Shown here piece by piece: positions 1 through 13,400 of a DNA stretch of 64,000 nucleotides. Position 1 is the stretch's first letter, and every line of letters begins with the position of its first letter. Source of the DNA: Lethocerus indicus (taxonomy: Eukaryota; Arthropoda; Insecta; Hemiptera; Belostomatidae). The DNA lies in contig JACDQD010000004.1 in NCBI GenBank assembly GCA_019843655.1, forward strand, positions 28,965,872-29,029,871, read 5' to 3'. A program made the position numbers and the translations under genes. Below the pieces are notes generated by a model that saw only the letters and a list, made by a program, of their open reading frames with translations, searched no databases and had not been told where the DNA came from.

Positions 1-3000
1 ATATCGCATAACAATTTAGTACGACAAATAATCATGAGAATGGAAGAAGTCTTTTAATAATTTGTTTATTCTTAATAACCTTAAATTGGAATTGGAAAAT
101 AATTTAAAATTCAAATCATATCCTACATTTTATTTCCATAGATTGGTACAAAAAAAAACCTAAGAATATCATACACAATATTCCATCATAGCTTTATCGT
201 TATGTGCATGGTGCTATACCATGGATGATCAAAACGTACTCAACTTTAGCAGCGAACCGTGAAATCCCCGGTATAATCCTTGGCTTTATTCGGGCCATCA
301 AATTTTAAAAGAGGTTCTTTAAAGAATTGAAATATTTATTAACGACATTGAAGTATAATTAAAAATTGAGCCCGTTTAATGAAAAAAGTGTAATAAAACA
401 CGATAATATTCGTGAGAGAAGGTTTTCTTTAAAAATGCCTATCACAATACAATTTAGTCCATAAAGATATAGGCATTATATATCTATTAAATATATAGCC
501 TGAATTGGGGGAACAAGGAAAATTGTAACCAGATGAAAATCGTGAGGTGAAGACCGAAATAATTTCCTTACATAGCAGCATAAATGATTCTCTGACCTTT
601 TAGCGTAAAATATATTAACGTCTATAACCTTAATTAAATTTATCCCGTAATGTCCGCCTTCAGTGGCGCATTCACCGTATACATTTTTGTATAGCTAATA
701 AACGAAAACTGAGGAATTATATATCGCATTAAAACGTGAGAAATACAAAGGGAATTAACATTTTACGCCCGGTCGGGTTTATGATTTGTTTCGCCGGAGT
801 CCCGGGGTCAGCGAACAACCCGAGGAAGGTTTGAAACCTCTGGCCCGCAGTCCGGAGATGGGAAATATTCGGGTTAGGAAGTAGTCGTCCCGCAAACCCT
901 AGATAAACACTTGGACAGAGCATACACGCGTATATGTATGTTGTTAGGGGCCACCGCCGCCCTCTCAACCCCCGCTTATACAACACCGCACCTCACGACC
1001 GCCAGCCTCCGGTTCAATTCGAACCGAGGAAATTGCCATCCCCTACAACCAATGCCGGTGAAAATTCTGCCCCGACAATAAAAATGGAATCTCTTCTCGG
1101 GATTCGCTCCTACCCAGCTTCCGCGATTCTACGGACGTTTCAGAGCGACCTCATGAACATTTCTCGTATACAAAATGTTATAAGGTTATTTATTTAGGGG
1201 AGAAAACTCATCCCTATACTGATCATCTCAATAACAGCACAAAATTCTCTATCACTTCTTTATGTAACAAAGAGCGCCTTCCATTATAGACAGTGGCAGA
1301 ATACTCAGAATGGAATCGCTCAAATGAAATTGAAGATTTCGTTAACAACACGCAATTTTACAGTACACTGTAAAAAAAATATCACCACCATCTTTTCCGA
1401 TAGTTTACTTCCCGTTTCTGCGGTATTTCCGAGTGCCTCGGACTCTGAAAGTCAGCTAGTCTACGGTCTTTTTTTTTGGTACAAGTCTCTAATCGGTCAA
1501 TCTTTCGTAACTCCAACAATAGGACCTTTCGAGAGTTCGCCCTCCGGAGATATCTCTTCAAGGATCGCACCCTTCTTAGGCCACCCCCTTCTCAGATAAC
1601 AAATCATCGGCCGGAGATTACTTACCGAGAAATTTCGAAACGCTACATTAGATTTTTACTAGACCGCCGAATGCGAACTGTAGATTTGCATATTTTCGTT
1701 GTAATTAACCGATAGTCGAGTTGTATTCCCTTTCGAGCGGGAGAGGGAAAGGACCTTAAAACGCAAAAAAGGAGGAACACGGGGATTCCTCTCACTCGGC
1801 CTCTAATGATGTTCATTCCGACCACAAAGGGAACGGATCAAAGAAAATAATAACCCTCCTTTACTTCCGCAGTTACAGAGTTTCTTTCTAATGATTAGAA
1901 TATGCCTACAACAAATCATTTTCAAGATATATTCAGTTTCTTACTAATCCCAAATAGGAGACACAACAACCCCTAATGGGTCTCTGAATCACGAAAAAGG
2001 ATCTAAATATTGTCGTTTGCAGTTTTCTTCTTAAAACATAATTAGGGGACTTGAAAATTCAATAAATTTATTATTTTAGAAATTTCAATATTTCAGACGA
2101 AATTATTGAACTATTACCCATCACAAAACTACGGGTTATTTCCGAAAATACATCCCGCTAGTAGTTACATAAAAGGTGGTTTATAATTAATATTGCTTAA
2201 TATTTACGTCTTAGTTTCTGACCCATTTATGTGATAATTAATTATCAATAAATAAGAATCTATCAAACTTAGTCCTTCTCCAAACGATTTCATTTATTCT
2301 ATCCATTTATATAAATTAAAACAACTTTTCTATTCAATATTCTCTATTATACTCAAGACGAATTGCCATAACTATTCAATTAGCAGCTGTATCATAATTA
2401 TACGAAATAATAATTAATTATTCTATAGTTAATTGATTAACTATTGTAACAATTATGCCATACAATTATTTATGTACATTTCCAATTGTTGCTGTGTATT
2501 CTACTCTGTAATATCCCCAGTATTTCCTCATCAACCCCCAGTTTGGGGCGAACATAGCATAGCTTGTACTGTATTCTCAATATTTATATTGAAATCAATA
2601 ATTACTAAATATTGTGTCAATTGAATTGAATTTTATTCGTCCCGTTTTAAAAATATTCCAAGACGTTATTGTAAAATATATTATAACATGAGAAATGACT
2701 AGAACTATTCAACATGTATAATATATATCTTGGAATGAGTTCAACCTCACTATCGTTTCGCACGAGTGAACACCGAATACAAAGCGCCGTTACCACCCAA
2801 TCCCCCTCATCATAGCAGCCAAAACTTTTATTAACGTTTGTTGCTCATATCCTCTTCAACTGATTATATACCGGTAATATTTGACTAGATTGCGGGGAAT
2901 ACATTTTTGTAGGTATTTTGTGATCAAATCATTGATTCCCCTACCGTTCATTCAACTTTATGTTAGGAATGAAAAGTCCAATGGAGAATTCCATTGTCCG

Positions 3001-6000
3001 CGAAATTCATGAATAATTTAAAACCAGAATTCAAGCGCAACGAAGTTCTTTCATTACTTAACGCCGACTCATTAACACGAGTCACGTTTTGCCTACAACA
3101 ACTCGGCTTATTGCGCTAATACATCAGTGTTCGCGTACTAATATAGTACTAAGTTTCCCGGCATCTCAATAACGCTCGGCGGGGGAGGGGGTAGGTCGAT
3201 GAAATATATCAGAGATGCTGTTGGAGGTTCCAACAGCGGCGCTAAGGAATTCACCCGTTTAGACCCTGGGCGGGGCGGGGTGGAGGCCCTGTGTCAAAAC
3301 TTTCTTAGAGGAACCGACCGAGAAGTTGGGTATTATTGTGCCGCACCCAAAACCCCGACCCCGAACGGGGGCCGACTGTGAAAGACAGGACGAGCTCTCT
3401 TGTTCTTTTAACGAGAACAATGGTACCTCACCCGCCCCCTCCACGGCAAACAGCCTCCTCGGGACGACAATGGTCTTGTTCATAACCGTCGCCTTCGGGG
3501 GAACCTCAACCCCCCGACAACGACGTCGGCCCCCGGCCCAAACCGACGTTGACCCCTTTACTTGAACTGCCCTTAAATTCCGCCCCGACTACTCTATAAA
3601 TAAATATATAAATTATTGTTAAGCTATTTACATCCCCAAATTTGACGTAAATAACAACAGTACATAACTATTCCCGCTTACCTCCGCCCAATCAATAGAA
3701 ATTTTTATATTTCAATAAGTACGCCCAAATTCGCACCCTGCGGAAGCAGATGAAACAAATTTTTTCCCCGGCGGTGAGGGTAGTAGTAGCGGCGCCAATT
3801 TGTCAGGCAAATATACATTGCGGGCGCACCGCGAGGGGCTCCAGTATTTATTAGGTCTGGTGCCGGACCTTTCCCCCCTTCCGACTTGCCCCCAACCGCT
3901 TGGCGAATTAACAGTCGGGCCTCAGTATAAATAAGCAGCGGTCGAGGATTTATAAATCAAAGCGAGGCGTTTCGAGTGGAAGGAAATTGTGGACGGGACG
4001 ATTCTATTTCAATAGACCGGATCGTCGCTTTTCCCGATTCTCGAGATGGCCCCAGTATATTACGACCCTGAGATGTGTCCCCAGTTTTATAGGCCCGATA
4101 TTTCACTATAAATCGGTATAAATTTAAATATGTCACTGGTCGAAGTGTCCGACAATTTTCTGCGTATTCTCAAAGAAGTTACGTCTTTTAAAAACGGTAC
4201 GAAAAATGAAAAATTAGTTTATTTCAAACGGAAACGGAATAATAGGTCATTTTATGTGGAACATTTATAACTATGGCGGACATAAAATTTTAAATTAGGA
4301 CATTCTCTAACCTATATTATGTTTATTATTATATAACTTTCATTATATATTTATGTCTATCAATAAAAATTCAATTATTTGCCACATTTGCTTAGATCTA
4401 CTGTTGGGGGTAGTAGCTCTTTTATTGAAAGAAATATAAGCATCGATGTCATTTTTTTTCCCGGTGTCTTTGGAATAAGAATCGTATCGTTCCCCCGGGC
4501 ACTTATTATGTACAGCTCGTACTTCTGTAAATTGGTTCTGACAGTTGTAAGAACTTCCCGAGAGATAACTCCGTTTACGAAAGGGAGGATCAAAACAAAG
4601 TTGACTAGGCCGGGGCCTTCTTATTCTGTTACAGTTTGAATTTGGAACAAAACAAAGAAAAGGGTGAAGGGGGCGGAAAGTGGAAACCGTCTGCACGATT
4701 ACTGTACTAATTTTAAAACTAACGCCAAACTCAATTTCCATTTTATTTCGGAGTCTTTTTCGCGAGCTTACATATATGTTTATTATTCGTTGGGCACTGA
4801 CAAAATTGAAACTTCTGAAGAATGGAAATTTACGAGACGTAATGCATTACTTGTACGAAAATATAATACAATCAAGACTTGCTTCAATAAATGTTGAAAT
4901 GTTACAAAGCCGCATTTCCAGGATAATTCAGTCCGCCAACCTGTCCAATGCAATTCCACATTGGTGCTTAGTCCTATATTTAATTGCAAATTTCAACTTA
5001 TTCTATCAGTGCCACTCCTAACAGTATAGTTGATTTCAGTTATTTAGTTATTTATAGTTTGTTCCTGAACAATATCTTCCAATCGAAAATGTAGGGCCGG
5101 CGTTCTCAACGCTAGAGGCGAAATGTCGACATATATAAAAACGTGGGAAATAATCGAAGGGAAATAAAACCCAAAGTCTTATACAGATCCATAAGGTTTA
5201 CTGGCGACCTCAAACTAGTTTAGGAAAATTAATTGGTCGAATTGGGTTGCACAAAAAATTTTAAATCAACGAATATTTGTTTCAGTCTATTTCTAGGCAC
5301 TTTAAGAAAGTGTTTAAACATTACTGCAATCGTGCGTTACTTTGTCGGCCCATTAATATGTATTTATGTATTACTCTGTATTACTTTCACGATGGGGACT
5401 AATGAAGACAAATCGTTTCCTGTCGTACATTATGCATTCCACGGAAGGGCCCCGGGTCCGCTCTGTAATGTAATCTAATACAGGGACCCCGGGTCATTGT
5501 TTCGTATTTTGATGGTCTTTGTTAACAGGATTAAAATTCCTGGACCGCCCCAGGCGGGCAAATTACAGTCGTGGACGTGGTCCACCTTGCCCATCCTAGA
5601 CCGAGATAGAGAAAAACGATAAATGGCAAGAGAGATTTTCTGACGTTTATGCTTAGTTCCGCCCATTTTCACAGATTCGTAGAGATAAGAAAGAAAAGAA
5701 GTTAAATTTAAATTAAAGAAATAATAAATTATAACGTATAATAAAATATGAAAATGGCATAATAAAATGGTAAAATATTAAATCGTAAATATTAATTGAA
5801 TTTTATAAAACATACTTGTGCTACTCATACTTTATATACTCTGGCCGCCTCTATTTTCCCCTATTCTTTATAATAAGAAAATGTGGGAATTTAATTCCCA
5901 ATATTAAATGCCACTGGTATTCGAAAACGGTCCATGCAAAATTTCCAAAAATTCGTTTTCAATACACAATAAATGTTCATAGACAGTGTCGCAGACATGC

Positions 6001-6832
6001 AGAGAATTCGCTCTAAGTCCTCAATATCGATTGATCGACCCCCATTATAAGACTTGCAATATGACAGTCAATATATAGACATATAATATTTTGTTACGTT
6101 ACGGTTTACAAGGTAAAATGATATGCGGTAGTTAATTGGATATTTTACTGATGTGTCCCGTAGCAATTTAACGTTCGTATTTTCATAAAATACCACCTCT
6201 GTGATTTGAATATCGGATTTATTACTGAAACTCTATGACCCGGGGATTTCTGGACGGCGGGGTGGTGGTGGGTGGGGGGGGGTTGTGAAAAAAGGGTAAA
6301 AAGGAAATTGTATTATTTTTAACCGTGGGCAAACAGTTCGTTAGGCAGACGGCTCGGCCGCCGTTCAATAAGCACGAACGTGAAAAAGTAAACAGAGCGG
6401 GAGCCTCTTTTCCATGTGTAATATTCTCGGTACATTAGCCTAACGTGTCCGCCGGAGCCCGATGCCCGGGCCCGGGGGCGGGATTCCGAGCGAATTATTT
6501 TTTCTTATTTACTCTGAGCATTATTAGCCTGGGCAAGGTCCCCGCGGAATATGGTAACGAGTGTGTGTGTGCGCGCTGTCGCGAATTTTTCCCTATTTTT
6601 AGAGCCGCTTTAATCTCTCTTTAATTTAAATGCGAATCCGCGACCCTGTACCACACTCCCCCTCGTAGACAGTACAAAATTACTGTTGTACAACAGTACG
6701 GTTTCTAAACACTATTCAACCCATATGGATCGGGTTAAAGTATACTGGTGTCGCAATATAAAAACATAATGAAATGAATTGATTGTGTCCAATGATCCTG
6801 GGAAATAAGCCTGTAAAATTTCATTTACAATA
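1..6832. other. Non-coding, AT-rich, with GC-rich islands
   Basis: No exon or RNA gene recognised. GC-rich islands lie at about 765-1080, 3180-3590, 3740-4060 and 6330-6530; open frames in them lack family motifs, splice context and protein-like composition. Either 5' intron of the convertase gene or intergenic. Confidence 0.6.
6257..6283 (+). repeat. G-rich tract
   Basis: GGCGGGGTGGTGGTGGGTGG followed by more G: several closely spaced G runs that could form a G-quadruplex on this strand. Confidence 0.7.
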
Positions 6833-6834
6833 TA

Positions 6835-7353
6835 CAGAGGGGTCCAAAAAAATGTATCCAGTATTTAACGGTCCATAACTTGCAAACTAATTGACGGAAT
6901 TGTCTCATTTTTGGTGAAAGTGTAGCTTAAGGTCCAACTTGAAGATATGACTGTAGGTGTTCGAAATGGTCACCATTAACATCCACACACAAACGATGCC
7001 GCCCAACTGCAGCACCAACTACTGATATTTGCACATGAATGTACGACGGATTCTCGAAGTTCATCCAATGAACCTCATTAATGTTTTCGTACTTAAAATA
7101 CCACTTCGAAACTGACTTCCTTTCATCGAATGTAAGCCTTGCGCCAGCCACGTTTACTCGAGTAACAAGGTACAACTAACAACGAAACACTGACTATCTG
7201 GCGACTGTCATCTGACAAAACTAAACAACGCAATACAACGCTTGTATGGCCGGAACTACAAACTATAACACTACCAAAAATGAGACAACTCCGTCAATTG
7301 GTTTGCAAGTTATGGACTTTTAAACAGTGGATACATTTTTTTGGACCCCTCTG
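6835..7353 (-). mobile_element. Internally deleted Tc1/mariner-type element with 81-bp terminal inverted repeats
   Basis: The ends are inverted copies starting CAGAGGGGTCC: 6835-6915 and 7273-7353, nearly identical over 81 bases, flanked by TA on both sides (6833-6834, 7354-7355), the usual target of this superfamily. Inside, on the minus strand at 7175-6927, an 82-codon frame starts with a helix-turn-helix-like N-terminus containing LTFDERKSVSKWYFKYENI. It then jumps to what looks like a transposase C-terminus ending in NGDHFEHL. The catalytic DDE/D core is absent, so this is a non-autonomous deletion derivative. Family name beyond Tc1/mariner is uncertain. Confidence 0.85.
6927..7175 (-). 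pseudogene. Transposase remnant: N-terminus fused to C-terminus by internal deletion
   Basis: An 82-codon open frame inside the 519-bp mariner-type element. About 33 residues resemble the N-terminal DNA-binding region of mariner-like transposases. The rest resembles the extreme C-terminus, with RHRLCVDVNGDHFEHL. Several hundred codons that should hold the catalytic triad are missing. The frame staying open across the junction may be chance. It is unlikely to make a working transposase. Confidence 0.7.
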
Positions 7354-7355
7354 TA

Positions 7356-9044
7356 TTTATAAGTAATTTATAACAATAAAATTATTTTACCCTCTAATGA
7401 CTAGTAAGATTAATTATTACATTGCTGTTAATAAAGGTTGAAATAGTTAGACAAATTTATGGTCGAAAATTCGTTGCCTGGAACAACTCTTCCACTAAAA
7501 AAGGTGTTTTATACGCATTTAAAATACAGCTAAATATTTCTACCGGAACATTACCCGAATTTCTGCAAACAGCTGGACCAGAATTTATTTATTTATATTG
7601 TTAATTTAATTGTTGTTCGTGTATTTAAGGCGCAAATTGAAATTGAACGATGTTTCTGGAACAGAGCAATTGAGATGATAAACTGGAGCTGATTTTCCTT
7701 TACTCGTGGAACAATTACTCGGCCCCTGTTCGGGTCCCCTAACTATCCACCTGTGCCGAACACTTAGGCAATGGGACGGCTTCAAGTTTTGGAAAACTTA
7801 TTGTTCGGTATTGCTTGTGACAGTAATAATGGCGCCGCCGGGCTATAGTTTCCCAATTGTATTACGGGCCAAAACAAATGTCTTGTTCCGCTGGCTGAGG
7901 CTGCCAAAATTTGTAAATCATGATCGTCGTCTTACTGAACCGCCAGTACCCTAATTTTTTATTTGCGAATCGATATAACACTCGAAAAATAATAAAATAA
8001 AATTGAACCACATTATTGAAATATACCTATATTACAGCTAATTAATATCAGTTATGTATTTTATTTCACTGAAAATTCAAGTACTGTTGTAATTATATAT
8101 TATCATTATTCTTAATAATATGTATACTAATTATAATAATAATAATTGTCTCGCTTTGAAATATTTAAAGTGTGATAGCGATTGTATATTGATTCTGTTC
8201 AAGATTGGGAGCTTGAAGGGCTATTATCTGTTCGAGCATCCGCACGTCCACAAGAGGTCTCTCAACCCCCATCTCGAACATCATAACAATCTCAAGAATG
8301 AACCGCAGGTAATGTACTGTAATGACTGGAAATTTTAATATCTGTATTGTAGTATTTCTAACTAGGTAGTAACACCGTCATACGAGAATAAATAAGATTA
8401 ACTTGCAAGGATTCAGAGTCTGTTCGCGTTTTAAATATTCTTCATCGTAAAATGGTGAATTGTAAAAGACAAAGGCGTCCAATAAAATATAAAATAAGGA
8501 TTGAGTTTTAAAACAGCACACATCAATATTTTATTACAATCTTTGATAGTGAAATGAAATTTATTGATATAACTTTCTCATACTTTTGAACAATATTCCG
8601 AAGCTTTATCGTAAAATATCAATCAAATATTCATATTTTATATTAACGTGACATCCCTTCTTAACAAAATACTTCTTGTACAAAAGTACAAATTGTTTTT
8701 ATATAAATCATATACTATTAATATCTGAAATCAGAAATCTGAACAGAGTATTTGTCGAAATAAATTTGTGTAAGGAATTAAATTGTGACCCCCGAATAAA
8801 TTGGCGAACGGAGAACAATTATTTGGCCCCATTGTAGCATTATGAAAGCGGGGGAGTCGTCATCGTAATTTTCGTTTCCTTTCAAAAAGCCCGCCTTTGT
8901 TATGCTCACTGCACCTGTTGGCGCTAATCCGATTAGAATCTACCTTATTGTTCCAGTTGTGGTTATTTGTATGGATTAATTATATGGCTTTGTGATTTGG
9001 GCTCTTTCACAATAAGCGAAAGGTATGGGGGATTTTAAAGGGCC

Positions 9045-9090
<46 letters not shown>

Positions 9091-10027
9091 AAGCGGCATT
9101 CGACTTTAGTTCTGATACAGAGATTCAAAATCAAACACCTATTCCATGTTCAACCATAACTTTTTCATTGGTTTTGAGTTATTGACAGCATTTCGGTTTG
9201 CATTATTGAATTACAATAGAAAGTAAAAAGGATTAAACCCCGTTCGTTACAATTGAAGTAATGAATATGAGTGCTTCGATTCCAGAGAATTATAAAATAT
9301 TAGACATAGCAAAATATAATGAGCAAAACCTGGAAGTATATACAATAAATTATCAACTAAACCGAACAGTACTACATAAAAAGTATATGAAGACCGTGTT
9401 TGAGTACCTTATTTCCATTGTCATATTGCTAACAACAATGACAAGGAGCCAAAATTGTGTGAGTACTTAATATAGGATAAAAAATGGTTCTCTTTACTCT
9501 TTCTTTAGTTCATTATTATTTATGATTCATTTGAAGTTGTCATTTATATTTCACGAATATATTTAGATCATCAACATTAAGAATAGTTTGTATTAATTTG
9601 AATACTCATACGCACAGTTTTTTACGTGAATTTTAGGCTAATGAGTTTTGCTGTCATATTGACTGGCGGCTAACTGGTTCTTAAAAAAATTAACGTTCCG
9701 AGCGTATATATATCCCCCAAAAATGTTGATACATGAAACTGATACCGGCCCCGGGCGCCGTGTAATCGGCTGAGTATTTCTCTGTCTGCAGGAAGAAAGC
9801 GGTGTTCTATTTTCTGGGCCATTAAACAGAGTCGAACCGACACACATGATCAACCAGCTCACTATCACCGGTTTCGGCCCTACCGCCGGCGCTAATGGTT
9901 GTCTCAGCGTTAAGCGAACCCAGTCTTTTCGATGAAACTTTTCAAATAGATCTTAAAAAATATATCAAATTTAAACACCGACAAATTAGTCAACCACTTT
10001 TAATGAATACAAATTTTAAATAATAAC
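7356..10027. other. Non-coding between the mariner relic and hammerhead copy 1
   Basis: AT-rich with one (AG)n tract. A minus-strand stretch around 9720-9910 has a pol III B-box-like GGTTCGACTC, but no convincing tRNA or SINE structure. Confidence 0.6.
9048..9088. repeat. (AG)n microsatellite
   Basis: About 20 uninterrupted AG units followed by a purine-rich edge (GGGAAAG). Confidence 0.95.
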
Positions 10028-10039
10028 TAACTCTTATTG

Positions 10040-10467
10040 TAGGTTCGTGATGTTTCTGTCTCCTCTCGCTGGTTTGGTCGCCGGTTTCGGTTGCTCACCA
10101 TCTTCAGTAGCGGTGTTAGTCACTGTTAGCACTTAGGATGTGTTTTGGGCACTGTTACTTTGACTTGTACTGTACCTGTCTTATTCGGGTTGGGTTTAAA
10201 GGTTTTTAAGACAAACCTAATTCCCCAATAACAATAACAAAATGGGTATATACACAACTGACAATCACTACAGTACATGTGAAAGTGACAGTGCAGTGAG
10301 GATGCCCAAAAAACATCCTAAGTGCTAACGGTGACTAACACCGCTACTGAAGATGGCGAGGAGCCGAAACCGGTCTAGCAGAAGACAAAACCAGCGAGAG
10401 GAGACAGAAACATCACGAACCTACAGTATTCCAACCCCTCGCAGACCACAAAACAGGTATATTAAAT
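10040..10467 (+). mobile_element. Hammerhead-bearing inverted-repeat retroelement, copy 1 (Penelope-like, non-autonomous)
   Basis: It is flanked by a perfect 12-bp duplication TAACTCTTATTG (10028-10039 and 10468-10479). The left arm (from 10040) and right arm (to 10424) are long inverted repeats sharing GTAGGTTCGTGATGTTTCTG, with about 100 bases of unique centre. The right end carries a further 43-base extension (CGCAGACC, ending AGGTATATTAAAT) that the left end lacks. The right arm has an intact hammerhead core. The left arm has the same core on the minus strand with a deletion at the cleavage region. No protein is encoded. Confidence 0.85.
10343..10379 (+). ncRNA. Hammerhead ribozyme motif, copy 1 right arm
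   Basis: In order: stem I strand GCTA, conserved CTGAAGA (fits CUGANGA), stem II GGC/GCC around loop GAGGA with one unpaired U, conserved GAAA, short self-complementary stem III ACCGGT, cleavage C after GGT, and stem I partner TAGC. All invariant core bases are present. Such minimal type I motifs with a tiny stem III are known from Penelope-like elements and usually act as dimers. Activity is inferred, not shown. Confidence 0.8.
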
Positions 10468-10479
10468 TAACTCTTATTG

Positions 10480-13400
10480 GTTTCTAACTCAACATCTTAA
10501 CTGAAATTGTATATACTGAATTTATCTACGGATCGTTATGAATATCCACCCATTCCTTGTCAATTGACATTGATTTATAAATCGATTATTAAAAAAAATA
10601 TGGTACTTGCGGGTACTAAATGGTCGTCAAAAGGTCAGTAACCTCCAGTAACCCTACTCAAATCCAACCCTGCCGATAATAATAAAGCCGTTAAGCCCTA
10701 TCAACTTTATTTAATAGAAGCAGAAATGTAAGAGGAGGTGACTACGTTTTATTTATTCCATTGTCTGCTGTTGTAGTGTGTGAACATTTAGAGTGGTTAA
10801 GTAGGTTTGTGACGGGGGTACTTGGTTGGATAAATTGTCACTATTTAAATTAATAATATCCAATTACTGCAAAGAGACGGTGTCTATAAAGTGGAATGAT
10901 AAAACGGCTATTGATTAGCCGAATTGTATGAGAGTTGGCCCCTATAGAATCGTTGCAATTGGCGAAGGCGCAATACTTGCAGAAGGATAAAGCGCGCGGA
11001 GCGAATATTCCTTTTACAGTTGATTTTTTAACAGGAAATGTTTTCTTGTACAAATACCGGACAGTTCTTAGCGCAGCGATAGTATACCATGTTCGAGAGG
11101 GAATGTGAACATACATCGCTCATTGAGGTGTCAGACATTTATAAGTATAACGAGCCTTCACGCGCAAATAATGGAACGAATATGGGGAAATGTTAAATGG
11201 GAAATTAAAAAGGAAAGGTTTTTTAAATTGAAGAAATAGTTCAAAATATCGCAAGACGACTGACTTAGAAATAACTATAGCAATTAATTCATTCTATTTC
11301 GGTCAAGATATTAATGGTGTCAATTTAAATTACGTATGAACAGTGCAACATATCGCCCATAAATATCAGTATTAGTCAACAAGTAAAAATGTTTGAAATA
11401 TCGTGGCTAAAATGTAATTGTGAGGTATTCCTTTTGATCATAATAACGTGATTATTGCCAATTGGAAACTGTACTCTAATTTGGTGGCGAAACTGCGGCT
11501 TAAGAAGTAGTTAGGGGCGGCAAACTTGGCTTCTTTCATTGAACTGATATTGCCCAAGTTGTTAACAACTGCTGTTAACCCCCCGCCCCGCAACCCACCC
11601 TCCCACCATTCGCCGACCCATTGAGAAACGTCCACGAAATAAAAGTTATTTACGCAGTTGAAGATTTCAACTCAGATTATAAGGCCGGCTTAATATAAAG
11701 GCCCTTTGATTTCTTTTCGAGTAATGGCGCGCGCTTCGGTTCGTCCCGCACTTTGTCCGACAGCCTCACTTCGTATCAAGTTCAGTATTCAGTCCTAATT
11801 CGGACGAATTATTATTCGAATTATCCGGAATTGATATGCACAAAAAAGTTTCATCTTATAAATCAATTTTTGAAGTTTAAAAATTATATTGCGGGTTTTC
11901 AGTGTACGTTTTTACCGTTCATAATACTTGCGAAAGACCTTTCGCATGTATTTAACGTTGCATGTTATTACGGCATTAATAATTTTCTGTGAAGCGGTAG
12001 TAATTTTGCTACGACGCGGTGGCACCGAACTAAAGGAAACTCTTTAACATCGACTTTAGTGCAGGTTTCTAAGACACAGTGAATGGGTTGTAATAAATAG
12101 TTAGGCCGGGTTTATTGCTTCATTCGAGGATATGAGCCCACTACCCCACCCCCACCCACCAACAACCCAACTACCGGCCCCTAACTCTTTACCTTCATTC
12201 TGTGGTAAGTTTGGAAGAAGATTGCACATTTTGCCCCGCCCTGCGAACTCGGCCATTTTGCCGGCGACCCGACTTAAGCTATGACACTAATTTTCCGAAA
12301 CGGGGCCCAAAATTAAACAGTGGCTGTGACAAAGCAAAAACTCGCGTAGGTGCTACACTCAGCTTATATCGCCTAATTTCATTGAGGCCCGTTCCGCTGC
12401 CATGGAACGTGAAGGCACCACCGACATACAGCGAACCTAGCCGTTTGTTTCCATTAAAGCCCTTCGCCCTACGGAATATTACATTAAAATTCAGATTAAA
12501 TTATAAATTGTTTCCCTTAAGTTTTACAGAAGAGCCCCTCCATTGCGAACATAAGCATTAATACGTGTTAATTTTCGATGCTGCACAATTTATATATTCA
12601 AGAAAATGGAATTTATAAATAACAGGTAGATAGTAATAACAACAAAATTACAACTAAACACAGATTCAATCATCGAACTAGTCAATATTCTAATCACGTT
12701 ACATATACTATCGGAATAAGGAAAATCGATAAGAGGAAACAAAAAGTAGAACTGAGGTGCAAGGGCTTTCTTAATCAACGGAAAAGGCGGGAGGGAATTC
12801 TGTTGACACAAATCCGACCAACGTCAACGGGCAAGGGCCATTATTGTGTTATTGTCCGGGTTACCCGTTCGGGGTTCCCTTTGTTTAATCAGCGTGAGTA
12901 ATTGGTTAGGGGAGAGGACAATCGGTCTCAAAAGGAGGAGGAGGAGGAGGAGGAGGAGGAGGAGGAGGAGGGTAAGCCAATCGAACACCTTCGGCACGCC
13001 GGTATAAAAGCGCGGCTAGGAGCTGCGGCGTAATAGGTTTTTGGCCGAGGCCTATATTAGAGAGTGGCTGAGGTGGCTGCCCCCCGGGGGCTGTGACGGG
13101 GGTCACAATGAGGCGCCGCCCCACTGTCACACCCAGAGCAGCCCCTTTCACCGCCGCACTCCGCACGCCTAATCTCCCCCACAGCCCCTCTTCAATAACC
13201 CAACCCGTAGACTACTTCGACCAGCTTCTATGCAAATATGATCGAGCCCCGGCGCTCATAGTCATGGAAATTTAGCGGGAAACCTCCTCTTGCATTTCCT
13301 AACCTTCGAACGTTAGCCGGTTTAGGCTAGGTCCGATCAAAAGTCCGATCCATCGTCGCCTATAAAAAAATTAATGAACCACAAAAATGAATGAAAACAA

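Noticed and set aside
9720..9910. Minus-strand tRNA- or SINE-like region with B-box GGTTCGACTC
   Set aside because: The only A-box-like stretch (AGTGAGCTGG) lies about 15 bases from the B-box, too close, and no cloverleaf or repeated copy was found.
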